The translations under genes and the position numbers were made by a program. The notes beneath the pieces were generated by a model. That model worked only from the letters and a program-made list of their open reading frames with translations. It was not told the origin of the DNA and did no database searches. Shown here one piece after another: positions 10,553 to 21,735 of a stretch of DNA of 64,000 nucleotides. This stretch comes from Paguma larvata. Taxonomy: Eukaryota; Chordata; Mammalia; Carnivora; Viverridae. The stretch is from positions 77,701,123 through 77,765,122 of the forward strand of contig CM057825.1 of NCBI GenBank assembly GCA_030068075.1, given 5' to 3'. Each line of letters begins with the position of its first letter. The first letter of the stretch is position 1.

Positions 10553-12393
10553 AGCACTTCTATAAATAAAAATTGATAAGGTAATTCTAAAATTTTTATG
10601 GAAAAGCAAAAGATCTAGAATAATCAACACAATGTAAAGAAGATCAAAATTTGAGAACATAAGCCACCAAATATCAATACTTCTCATAAAAGTCTAAAAT
10701 TAAAGCATGATTGTACTGGCACAAAGATAAACAGACCATTGAGCACAATAGTGGGTCCAGAAATAGATCTACACACATACAGTCACTTGACCTTCAACAA
10801 AGGTGTAATTTTAATGCAAGTAATTTTAAATTACAAAGATGTAATCTTAATGTAATTTAATTTCGAGGAAAGGATTTTAAAAAGTAAATTGAAACGGATT
10901 AATTGAACTGGATTACGTACATAGAAAAAATACCTTGACTCCTACCTTATACCATACACAAAAAATAATTCTGAATTGATTTAACATATGTACTTAGTTA
11001 AATACAGAATGTTTAAATGTAATATGCTTAAATGTGGAAAGTAAAACAGTAAGTTTTTTAAAGATGATAATACAAGATTTCCATGACCATGGGTTGAAGA
11101 AAGATTTCAAAAAAGGACACATAAACACTAAGTATAAAGGATAAACTTGATACATGGGTGTGATTAAAAATTAAGAAATTCTGTTAATCAAATGATACCA
11201 TGAAGAGAATTGAAACTTAAGCCATAGAGGGAGAAAAGATGTTTAAATTGCATATATCTAGCAAAGATTACTATGAAAAAATAGTAATAAAGAAGTAAAA
11301 GGACAGTCCAAATAAAATTGGCAAAAGACTTGAATTGGCGGTTAGGAATATATACAAATTGTTCATATGAAAGGACATTCAAAATCATTAATTAATAGAG
11401 TTATGTATGTTATATCCACAATGACATAGCACTACCCACTCATCAGTGACTACGATGAAAAGAAAAAAAAAAAAAAAGAACAGATAACACCAATTGGTAG
11501 TAAGAATGTAGAATAACTAACTCTTCCACACTGCTGGTTGGGGGAGTGTAAATTGTTATCCCTGCTATGGAAGACAACTTGCAATATCTACTGACATTAA
11601 ATACACGTAAACCTCATGTCACAGAAATTCCAATCTTAGATATACACCTAACGGAAATGCATACATATGTTCACCAAAACATATACAAAATGTTTATATT
11701 ATCATTATTTGCAAGAATTCCAGAATAACCCAAATATTCTTCAATAAGTTGTGATATATTTTACAAGAGACACTGAAGAAAGATTCAACTGTGACTACAA
11801 GTAAAAATTTGGATCCATCTTACAGATAAAATGTTGAGCAAAAATGCCAGATTAAAAAGAGTACATACTATAAAATAATGTATGATTCCATTTATATAAA
11901 GTTCAACAAGAGAAACTAATGTATGGTGATGAAGTCAGAATTGGTTACCTTTCAAGGAATAATGATTGAGGATGATTGAAAAGGACAGGAGGAGGTTTCT
12001 GGGGTGCCGATAATTGTTTTGGTCTTAATGCACATGGTAACCGGAGTGTGTTGAATTCATAAAAATTTGCTGAGTTGTGCTCTTTATTATGTATACAGTG
12101 ATCTTTAATGTACACATATTCTATCTCAATATAAAAGTTTACCATGAGGACCCCTTCCCCCATGCATTTTCAGTGATAAATACACACCATTTCAAAATAT
12201 CAGGCTTTCGATCCTATTTTGAAAGAACATATCCTAGTGATATGTTTTTATAGTTAGGCAGTTGTAAGATTATATTTATTGTATACCAGTTGGAAGATTA
12301 TAAAGTTGTACTATTATAGCTATTACTTGGAAAACAGACCACAATTCTTTGTGTCATCTTTATTACAACCCATCTATTTAAAAAGATCCAACT

Positions 12394-12607
12394 GGGGCGC
12401 CTGGGTGGCTCAGTCGGTTGAGCGTCCGACTTCGGCTCAGGTCATGATCTCACAGTCTGTGAGTTCGAGCCCCGCGTCGGGCTCTGTGCTGACAGCTCAG
12501 AGCCTGGAGCCTGCTTCAGATTCTGTGTCTCCCTCTCTCTCTGCCCCTCCCCCACTCATGCTCTATCTCTCTCTGTCTCAAAAATAAAACAAACATTAAA
12601 AAAAAAA
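12394..12607 (+). mobile_element. Young, near-consensus CAN SINE with perfect target duplication
   Basis: The cleanest SINE in the window: GGGGCGCCTGGGTGGCTCAG head, GTGAGTTCGAGCCCCGCGTC B-box region, GCTGACAGCTCAGAGCCTGG middle, and AAAAATAAAACAAACATTAA tail. CpG sites that are mutated in most other copies (GGCGCC, GCGTCCGAC, TTCGAG, CCGCGTCGG) are still present. A perfect 17-bp target duplication lies at 12377-12393 and 12608-12624. These features point to a recent insertion. Confidence 0.98.
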
Positions 12608-12624
12608 TTTAAAAAGATCCAACT

Positions 12625-13668
12625 GGTTATTTTATTTCTATTTATAATGGTGAATCATTGTACAGTGATATATTCTACAGTCAACTCTAAACAACCCAAG
12701 ATTTATCATTAGTTTGGGTCTCAGCAAACTTGTGGTGATTCTCAACTGGTTTGGTAGTTTAAGGAAAGCTCCATTTTGGTAAGGAAGTGGTTCTGGCTTA
12801 GCTTCAAGTAGCTGAGTGAATTTATCTTGGCCTTGAAGCATCAAAGGCAGTTGGGTTGAATTTGGCTATGTGCATGTGTGTTTTGTCTGCTACTATTCAT
12901 TTTGGATAGCTGGGAAACAAAATTCTACTTAACTTTAGAGTCTTTAAACATATGGCTATTTTAATGAGTATAACACTGGATTGTATCTTTGAAATAGCAT
13001 GATTAAGAGTTTATAGGAAAAATGTTAAATTCTTCCAACTATGACATTCATTACTAGCTAGTGTGTCAATGTACAATTCACAGAACTAACCACACCAGGT
13101 CCTTAAAAATTCCATGTAGTTTGAGTGAGTAAATAGTAAATGAAAGACTTATGATGTCTTCTGATATTAATTTATCTTCTTTAACTGACCCTTCTATTCA
13201 TTGGTAATAAAATAGGCATTTTGATTCCTTGATATTCAATATTAAGTTGGCCATCTTAATAATAAAATTAAGATGTCTTAAGGAATTGTCTTAGTTATAG
13301 CTGAAAAAGTGAATTAGTTACCAAATTACAAGCCCATGATGTCAAGTATCTGAAGAATAGACAAAAAACAATGTTTCCAGAACAGTACTGCTTGTCATTT
13401 GCTCACCATCTCCTAGGCTAGTCTTATTAACAAAACAATTGGAAATTTAAAAAAGAATTTTAAGAAGTTTCAGGAAAAATGAAAACTCTAATTCCTATTT
13501 TGGTATGATAACAAATAGAGGGTTTGTACCTACTCTGAACATGGGTCTTTTAAAAATTATGAAATTAAGAAAGTAGATAAAGTAATAGTGGCTAGCTAGC
13601 CTGATTTCTCTCAAAGCAGAGCCTGAATGAAGGCTTGATATGAAAGTTTATTTGGATTGTGATTTCAG
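12625..13668. other. Unassigned AT-rich sequence, no gene seen
   Basis: No repeat family or exon recognised in about 1 kb of AT-rich DNA. Confidence 0.4.
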
Positions 13669-13784
13669 GGTGCTGGAGTCAAGAGAGAAATTAATCAGGG
13701 AATTGGCTAGTGTTATCATGGTCTTTGGTGCTGGGGTCAAGAGAGAAATTAATCAGGTAATTGGCTAGTGTTATCATGGTCTAT
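13669..13784. repeat. 58-bp tandem duplication (two copies)
   Basis: Copy 1 is 13669-13726 and copy 2 is 13727-13784. Both begin GGTGCTGG and contain AAGAGAGAAATTAATCAGG and ATTGGCTAGTGTTATCATGG. I count three differences in 58 positions, so the duplication is fairly recent. Confidence 0.93.
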
Positions 13785-13789
13785 CATAT

Positions 13790-15057
13790 CTTTTCTCATC
13801 TTTTTACATTTAACCTAGTCTTGTTTTTATATTTAAAGTGAATTTCTTGTAGGAAGCTTATAGTTGGGTCTTACATTCTTATCCTCTATGACAAAATGGG
13901 GGTGTTTGGGTACTTTAGGTTTTAGATTTTAGGTAATTAGATTTTATGTGATTATTCTTTTGTTGGATTTAACTCAACTATATTGCTATTTGCTTTTTCT
14001 TAATTCTATCTGTTCTTTATTTTTGGTTTTCTCTTTTCCTGCCTTCCTTTGGAATTAAAAAAAAGATTTAATTTTATCTCTTCTGTTGGCTTAATAGAGA
14101 CACTTTTTTTGGTGTTATTTTAGTAGTACTTTAAGCCCTATACATACATCTTTAACTTACTACAGTCTGCTTTTAAGTGATATTGTATTGCTTCATGTAT
14201 AATATAAACTTACAAAGTTATACTTCTATTTCTTCCCTCCAGGCCTTTATGCACTGTTGTCATATGTTTTTATTTCTATATATGTTAAAAATCTCATATT
14301 TCCTGATTATTATTTTTGATTTAAATAGTTAATAATATTTTAGAGATTTATATAAATAAAATAAAATAAATATTCATAAAAATAGTCTTTATATTTACCT
14401 ATATGGTTACATTTGTGGTGCTCTTCATTTCTTTGTGTAGATCTATGTTTTCCTGGTATTATTTTTCATCTGCTTAAAGGACTTCCTTTTATATATCTTA
14501 TAATGTGAGTTCAACATTATTGAAATTTTTTATTTTTTGTAAGCCTGAAAAATCTTTATTTTGTCTTTTTGGCTGAAAATTAATTTTTTTCTGAATAAAG
14601 AATTCTACATTGCCAATTATTTCTTCAGTGGCCCATCACTGTCTTCCACCTTGCATCATTTCCAGAAGGAAATCAGTTGTCATCTTGATCTTTGTTCTGT
14701 TGTAGATAATGCCTTATTTTCCTTTGGCTGTTTTTAAAGTTTCCACTTTGTCATTGATTTTAAAGAATTTGATTATGATGAGTCTTAGAATAGTTTTCTT
14801 CGTCTTTCTGAAACATGGAGTTTGTTGAGCTTCTTGGATCTGTGAATTTGTAGTTTTCATCAAATTTAGAAAATTTGCAGCAAATATTTCTTCAATATTT
14901 ATGTTTCCTTCACAATACTTTAGAAATTTAAAGTAGATATATTAGGCTATGTTAGTGGTTTTATTCTTCATATTTCATTTTGGAGACTTTATATTGCTGT
15001 GTACTTATGATCGTCTTAATATCTAGAATGTCAGTCTTTAAAGATATCCTTTTCTTC
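13790..15057 (-). mobile_element. Old L1M piece, antisense
   Basis: T-rich DNA with words typical of antisense old L1: TATAGTTGGGTCTTACATTC, GTAGTACTTTAAGCCCTATA, GTTGAGCTTCTTGGATCTGT and TTTTCATCAAATTTAGAAAA. I believe these belong to the non-ORF2 part of L1M elements, but the subfamily and the place within the element are uncertain. It meets a sense-strand L1 piece at about 15,058. Confidence 0.65.
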
Positions 15058-16440
15058 AAATAGAAATACAGACTCAGACAACCCCAATCAAATTCTGAAT
15101 TTTTATCTTATTTTATATTTTTGATAGACTAATGCAAAGGGTCAAGAATAACTAAGACAACTTAAAAGAATACAAATAATAGGAAACATTCTGTTAAATA
15201 TCAAAACTTACAAATACATAGTTATTAACTGAGTGTGGTATTGGTAGAAGTATCCCAAATAGGATAATAAATTACTGGACATAAAAATAGGTCCAAGGAT
15301 ATATGAGCTTTTATCTTAAAAAATAAAAAAAAAAAAGGATGGCACTGAAAAGCTAAGTAGAAAGGATAGCTTTTTCAGCAAAAGGTGCTGGGACAGTTGA
15401 ATATCCATTTTGAAAAGTGAAACTAGACACCTACAAATCACCATACATAAAAATCAATTATGAAATTTTAATACGTGTAAGGCAAAACAGTTAATCTTCT
15501 GGAAAATAAAGTAGGAGAATATCTTCAGAATTTCAAAGTAGGAAAAAGTTTCTTAAGGCCAAAAAAGAAAGAAAAAGGGGAAAAAAGGCATAAAAAAGAG
15601 AGAAGCCAATCATAAAGGAAGAATTGGAATGATACTGAATAAATAATTTTTAGTTTACTAAAGGACACCACAAGTAAGGTGAAATGCAACCCTTATAACT
15701 GAGATAATTTGTAAAAAATACAACTAAGAATACAAAAAGGACTTCTACAAAAGAAGTAATGAGAATAAAATAGAACCCCCTCCCCCAAAAAGGCAAAAGA
15801 TTTAAACTGTTAATCCACAAAGAGAAAATTCAAAATGCCAGTAAACATATACAAAGTGCTTAACCTTATTGGAGTCAAAAAAATGCAAATTACACCACAG
15901 TGAGACACCACAACATAATCATTGGAATACCAAAAATTATATATATGATACATAATTATCTAATAAATATATATATATAATTTTTGCTACTCCAGTGATA
16001 ATATATATCTCTATATGCATTATATATGTATATAAACATAAATATTAAATATAAATATATAAAAACTACATGTATATGGCAGTTTCAAATATTGGGAAGG
16101 ATATGAAGCAGCAAAGACGTTGCTGATGGAAAAGTAAATTGCTACAACTATTTTGGAAAATTATTTAGTATTATCAAGTAAATTATACATAAACAACCAA
16201 ACAAAACTAAACTTTAGTTTGTAAGATGCATAATCATTTGGGAAAATAAAACATGAGAATAATATACAATAAAATTAATGTGTAGGTTTTCTCTGAGAGA
16301 GATAGGAAATGTTCTTGGAAAAGAGATCTACAGGTAATACTTTTCTTGGCCAGGGCAGTGGTGTATATAGATGAGCTTTATACATTGATATCTCATGTCA
16401 TTCTCTCTAGATATGAATATTTTACAGTAAAAATTTAAAT
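15058..16440 (+). mobile_element. Old L1 ORF2/3' piece, sense, with AT-rich core
   Basis: Begins AGACTCAGACAACCCCAATC, a sense ORF2 word, followed by eroded L1 text such as CAAAAGGTGCTGGGACAGTT (15,380) and ACAAATCACCATACATAAAA. Positions 15,945-16,065 hold a TATATA-rich low-complexity stretch. No open frame survives. Confidence 0.65.
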
Positions 16441-16494
16441 AAAAATAAATGTAGCCATTATGAAACAGAGATAGTTATTAGCTCTGTTAGAACA

Positions 16495-17370
16495 AATGTT
16501 TGTGCAAGAAAGAATATATAATCAAAATATAGTATGTGGTTCAGCTCAAAACACTTTTTTTCTTAGTATTATAATAATATTAGTTTATAGAAACTCACAA
16601 TTTTTTTATGTTGGCTTGCATTCTGAAACTTTGCTGAATTTGCTTATTATTTCTAAAAGATTTTTGTGGAATCTTTAGGAATTTTTATGTATAAGATCAT
16701 GTCATTTGTAAATAGAGGCCATTTTATTTCTTCCTTTCCAATTTGGATACCTTTTATTTCTTTTTGTTGCCTAATAGCTTTGGCTAAGACTTCTACTACT
16801 ATGTTGAATGAAAATAGAGTGAACATCCTTGTCTTGTTCTTGATCTTAGAGGAAAAGCCTTCAACCTTTCATCATTGAGTAAGATATTAGTTGTGGGCTT
16901 GTATATATGGCTCTTACTATGTTGAGGTAAATTCCTTCTATATCCCCTCTTTCCCTCTGAGAAAATGTGTACGTTAATTTTATTGTATATTACTTTCATG
17001 TTTGATTTTCTTGAGTAATTGTGCATCTTATAAACTAAAGTTTAGTTTTGCTTGGTTGGGTTTATGTATAGTTTACTTGATAATAGCAAACTTTTTTTAT
17101 TGTTTGAAAGTTTTTATCATGATAAGATATTGAATTTTGTCAAATGCTTTTTCTGCTGCATCAATTGAGATGATGATATGATTTCATCTTTGATTCTATT
17201 TGAGTGGTTTATTACATTTATCAATTTGCATATGTCGAACCATTCTTGCATCCCAAGGATTTATCCCACTTGATCATGGCATGTATTCTTTTAATGTACT
17301 GTTATATTTAGTTCGCTAGTATTTAGTTGAGGATTTTTGCATCTATATTCACCAGGAATATTAGTCTGAA
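16495..17370 (-). mobile_element. Inverted 5' part of a twin-primed old L1
   Basis: Antisense ORF2. A minus-strand frame ending at 16,799 still reads [17 protein letters not shown] and TRQGCS, the reverse-transcriptase blocks just before the FADD motif. Text further left is complementary to the segment following FADD. The piece ends at about 17,370 near ATTCACCAGGAATATTAGTC and is followed at once by a sense piece from further downstream in ORF2. Confidence 0.82.
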
Positions 17371-18560
17371 GTTGGAGAAAGGATAATCTCTTCATAAATG
17401 GTTCTGAGAAGACTGGATATCCACATGCAAAAGAATGAAATTGGATCCCTGTCACAAATTAACTTGAGGTGGATTAAAGACTTAACATAAGACATGAAAC
17501 CATAAAACTCTTAGAAAAAAAAACAGGGAAAAAGCTCCCTGACATTAGTCTTGCCAATGACTTTTTGGATATGTTACCAAAAGCACAGTTAACAAAAGCA
17601 AAAATTCACAAGTGGGCCAACATCAAACTATAAACCTTCTGCACAGCAAAAGACATAACAAAGTAAAAAGGAACCCTATGGAATGGGAGAAAATATTTGC
17701 AAATCACATATCTGATAAGAGGTTAATATCCAAAATATATAAGGAATACATACAATTCAATAGCAAAAAATATATACACAATTAAAAAATAGACAATTGA
17801 CCTCAATAGATATTTTTCCAGATAAGATGTTCAAGTCATTAGTAGGCATATGAAAAGGTGCTCAACATCACTAATTGTCCGGGAAATGCAAATTATAACC
17901 ACAATGAGGTATCATGTCCCCCCTTTTAGAATTACTATTCGAAAAGACAAGAAATAACAAGTGTAGGCAAGGAAATAGAGGAAAGAGAGCCATTGTCTTA
18001 ATATTGGTGGAAGGTAAGTTGGTGGAGCCACTATAGAAAACGGTATGGTGGTCCCTCAAAAAGTTAAAAATAGACCTGCCATATGACCCACTAACCCTAG
18101 GTATGTATCCAAAAGAAATGAAAACAAGATCTCAAAGAGATTTTTGCACTTCCATATCTATTGCAGCATTATTCACAATACCCAAGACATGGACAAAGAA
18201 AATCTGGTGTCTGTATATAAACAATAGAATTTTATTTAGCCATAAAAAAGAAGGAAATCCTGCCATTTGCAACGACCTGGATTAAGCTTGAGGGCATTAG
18301 GTAAAGTGAAATAAATCAGACAGAGAAAGACAAACACTATTTGACCTCACTTATATGTGGAATCTGAAAAAGCTGAACTCAGAAACTGAGAGTAGATTGC
18401 TGGTTACCAAGGGCTTGGGGGTAGGGAAAATGAGTAAATTTTGGCTAAAGGATATAAACTTCTAGTTACAAGATCAGTAGGTTCTGGGGAATCTAACATA
18501 TAGCATGGTGACTATAGTTAACAATACTGTATTATATACTATATAATCACAGCATTTTCA
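17371..18560 (+). mobile_element. Sense 3' part of the same old L1
   Basis: Starts with the ORF2 segment corresponding to [13 protein letters not shown] (GAGAAAGGATAATCTCTTCA). It continues through CAAACTATAAACCTTCTGCA and the frame at 18,103-18,285, which reads IAALFTIPKTW, then the 3'-UTR-like words CTAACATATAGCATGGTGAC and TATAGTTAACAATACTGTAT. The 3' end looks truncated at about 18,560, with no clear poly(A). Confidence 0.8.
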
Positions 18561-19839
18561 TTTAATATAAAATCATGGTTATCTGTTTTGAGAAGGACAT
18601 CGGGGAATGATGAGTTGGGGTAGTGATCTAATAGAATTAAGTCCTCTTTTTCCATGAAAGAAATCAATAGATGATGTTTAATGTTGAAAAAATACAGAAA
18701 TAGAAATAGAAGCCATATGTGTAAATATGAAAACAGCTAAGGGAATTAAAAATTGTTGCTCCTGGGAAAGATTTGGAAAAGGGTGGGCTTAGGGAAGATA
18801 TTGCTTTCTGTTTCTTGGTAGGGGGAGGGGGAAGTGGTTAGCATTATAATTTAAATAAACCTATTAAACTATGTATGTTTTATTTGATACAAATAAGAAT
18901 AAAAATAATAAGGAAAGCCAATGGTAGCACAAACAGATTGTGAGCAAATACTTTTCCGAGGACAGCACGATATAACAACCTCTTTGCTCATCGACTGGTA
19001 GTATTCAGTAAAATAGTAAATTCAGTAAAATAGATGGCCAATCATGAGTAAAAAATATCATAACTTCTTTTTGGCAGTGGAAATATATTTATGTTTTTAA
19101 AACACAAAACTATTTCCAAAGTTGAACGTGCTATAATAAAACACTAATAATAATTCATGCTAAATTAAGTAGGCATGTATACACGCACATATGCACAGAC
19201 ACATGCATGGTATCTTCCTTATTTTTTCTTCTTTCTTCTTTTTTTAATTTTAATACTAGAGGTTTCCTGCCCGTAAGGGACTAGTTCAACTTGGACCAAA
19301 CTCCAGTGCCAAAGTTTGTGGCAGTTCAGAGCTGCCCTGTGAATCAGCCCTTTAACTTCTTTTACAGTGCTTTCTTTGTATTTAAAGTTTATTCCCTCTC
19401 AATGTTTTCCTCCAAAAAGCCAATCATACTCCAAATTCCTGAGCTTTGAAACCTCCTTGAAGAGAAGAGAAGTCATAATAAATGATATCATTGCCCCCCC
19501 ACTCCTTACTTGTTCTTCTGCCCTCTCACTGGCTCCCCTTCTGCTTGAGTGCTTGCCAAAGGCCAGCGCCTTCTGCCTGACCTTCCTCCTGGTCTGGAAG
19601 TCCTTTGAAAAGTGTCGTGCAGTCGCTCTAGACAACTCCTTCTCTTGGGGGAGTGGTGTGAGTGGGGTATGTGGTTCTTGCCAGTTTGGCCTGCCTTCTT
19701 AACCTCCTGGGAATTCTGATACATAGATTTGCTTCATCTTAATGGATATGTATATATATTATTTATGTACTTATACTTCCAAGGTATGAGACTCAAGATT
19801 TTCTTACTCTTATATCTTGTTGGCTTAATGGACAGTTTT
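18561..19839. other. Unassigned sequence, no gene seen
   Basis: No repeat or exon recognised. Open frames at 19,367-19,702 (plus, 111 codons) and overlapping minus-strand frames lie in a locally GC-richer patch. They share no recognisable domain and are probably chance openings. Confidence 0.4.
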
Positions 19840-20470
19840 TGATACATAGTGAGGCTGAGCATCTTTTTAAATATATTTATTGTTCATATGTACTTCTTTT
19901 TCTGTGGCTTCTTTATAATCTGTGCTCATATTTCCATTGTGTTGTTTTCTTTTTCTTACATAAATATAGAAATAGGAACTCCTTATAGGTTTTGATTATT
20001 AGAACTTTGCCGATTGTACGCACTGCAAATGTATATATTTTTCCTTTCTGTCATTTAACTTTTGTTGTAGAATCTTTTCTTGAATAGCAGTTTTAAATTT
20101 TTAAGTAGTTTTGGTGGTCTTTCCTTCTATGATTCTTGGCTTGCTTTCAATATTCTTGCTAACCTCAGGGTGATGGTAAAAGTTTTACTATATTTAGGGC
20201 TACTAATGTTATGGTTTTAAGGTTTACATCTTTAATTCACCTGGAATATATTTATTTGTTCACATTTCTATGCCATAAAATAAAAACCACTTTTCCCCCA
20301 GATGTTTGGCCAGTGACTCAATGATTTTTTACTGAACAGTTAATCCTTGCCCCTGATTTGAAAAGTCCTCTATGTCATGTATTAAATTCCTATATGTGTG
20401 TATGGGTGAGTTTACACATGTACATCTGTTTCTGCACTTTCTACTTTACCTATTAACCTCACAGGATTTC
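19840..20470 (-). mobile_element. Old L1 C-terminal ORF2/3' piece, antisense
   Basis: AGTGAGGCTGAGCATCTTTT, then TTAGAACTTTGCCGATTGTA and CTGTCATTTAACTTTTGTTG, matches the antisense L1 pattern. The same landmark (ACATTGAACATCGTTTCAAG) is visible in the younger L1 of this window near 60,990. Confidence 0.7.
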
Positions 20471-21179
20471 GTTGGAGATCCTGAGACGATGGAAAAAGGC
20501 AGGAATGAGGAGAGGCGAGATGTTTCAGGGTAAACATTTAGTTAAAAACAAAACAAAACAAACATATATACATATATATGTTGAACTATGCGAATGTGTT
20601 ACAAATTCAAAAGTTAAACTAAAAACATAAACTGCACAGTCAATTAAAGTTCTGGTGTTGCTTTGGTTTTTTTGTTTGTTTGTTTCCTCATTGTTTATTT
20701 TTCTTTTAAATTTCTTCTCGATTGCTTTAGAATTATTCCTTTATTTTTTATAATAAAATTGCCTTTAATCATTTGAAAAATTATTTAGCATATTTTTAAA
20801 CTAACAGTTCATCAACTTTTTAGTGGATAATGATTTGGATTCAGAAATGAACCAGTTTCCATGAGGGCAGAAAATGGTATGTATAATGTGCTTCCTGCTC
20901 AAAGAAAACTTGTGATCAGATTAGACATGTAATACAACTAAGATTAGACATATTCATACAACTAAAATTATTGCTTTAAATGGTGTGTGTTTGCTGGGGG
21001 TGTGGATGTGGGTGTGGGTGTGTCTGCGTCTGTGTTACTATATTACATTTGAAAGTAGAAAGTTAAATGAAATATATATTTTCAAAAATAATTATTTAGA
21101 TTTCTGATATTCTGCCCATTAATAACTCACTAATTTTGAAGGAATGAAAGATTTTTATGGTAGTTTGCTTGGCATTGTT
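20471..21179. other. Unassigned sequence with small tandem and TG-rich repeats
   Basis: No gene seen. It holds a 23/24-bp tandem pair beginning AGATTAGACAT (20,918-20,940 and 20,941-20,964) and a GGTGTGGATGTGGGTGTGGG stretch near 20,998-21,040. Confidence 0.6.
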
Positions 21180-21440
21180 GAGAAAAAAATGTTGTTGGGA
21201 TTATTCACTATGGCTTTGGCTTGCATGTATGCTCTGTTCATTTGCATATTGCCTCCAGGGAATTAATATTTGACTACGTGAAGTTTGATCCAGCCCACAT
21301 GGGCCATCTGGGAGAGGAGTTTCACTCGTTACTCAGTGACTGACATGCGAGAAAAGATTGAAAGCCAAGGGTAGCTTTCCTTTGAGCCTCTTACATGGAC
21401 GTGATCCAGACTGAAGAATCTATACACATATGCAGTGGAT
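21180..21440. other. Candidate conserved non-coding block
   Basis: Repeat-free, moderate-GC sequence with an octamer-like ATTTGCAT (about 21,240), a homeodomain-like GGAATTAATATTTG and an AGTGACTGACATGCG word. The call rests only on appearance: no repeat decay, no open frame and dense factor-site-like words. No alignment could be run. Confidence 0.3.
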
Positions 21441-21551
21441 TCTGCTATTACAAATAATAATGGGCCTCCCAGTTTTAGAATCACCTTTGGGTTCTGCATG
21501 CAGTTCATAATACTCTATTTTATAATGTTTTGTATTTTAATAAAAATTTGA

Positions 21552-21735
21552 GGGGAGCCTGGGTGCCTCAGTTGGTTAAGCATCCGACTCCTGGTTCTGG
21601 CTGAGGTCATGATCTTATGGTTTGTGACAGTGCAGAGCCCACTTGGGATTCTCTCTCTTCCCCTCTCTCTGTCCCTCCCCTGCTCATTCTCGCTCTCCTA
21701 CTCTCTCAAAATAAATAAAGTTGGAAAAAAAAGAG
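21552..21735 (+). mobile_element. CAN SINE, short variant
   Basis: Sense SINE of ~184 bp: GGGGAGCCTGGGTGCCTCAG head, CATCCGACTCCTGGTTCTGG, then a shortened middle (AGTGCAGAGCCCACTTGGGA) leading to the CT stretch and AAAATAAATAAAG tail. The CCCACTTGGGATTCTCTCTC wording marks an older subfamily than the copy at 12,394. Confidence 0.93.

Larger units (their letters stand above)
9370..12142 (+). mobile_element. Decayed, 5'-truncated old L1 (L1M class)
   Basis: Starts inside the reverse-transcriptase part of ORF2. The frame at 9378-9578 still reads SFYEVSVTL, LKILNRVLAN and HHDQDEFI, which align with the L1 segment before the catalytic motif. Further right the DNA shows typical old-L1 words such as GGTCCAGAAATAGATCTACA (10,755), ACTGCTGGTTGGGGGAGTGT (11,530) and the 3'-UTR-like ending TCTATCTCAATATAAAAGTT (12,119). 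Many stops and frameshifts make it dead. A CAN SINE interrupts it at 10,307. Confidence 0.88.

Noticed and set aside
10403..10687. 94-codon minus-strand frame with Arg-Glu repeats
   Set aside because: Produced by the (CT)n stretch of a SINE; similar Ser-Leu or Arg-Glu openings occur in most SINEs here.
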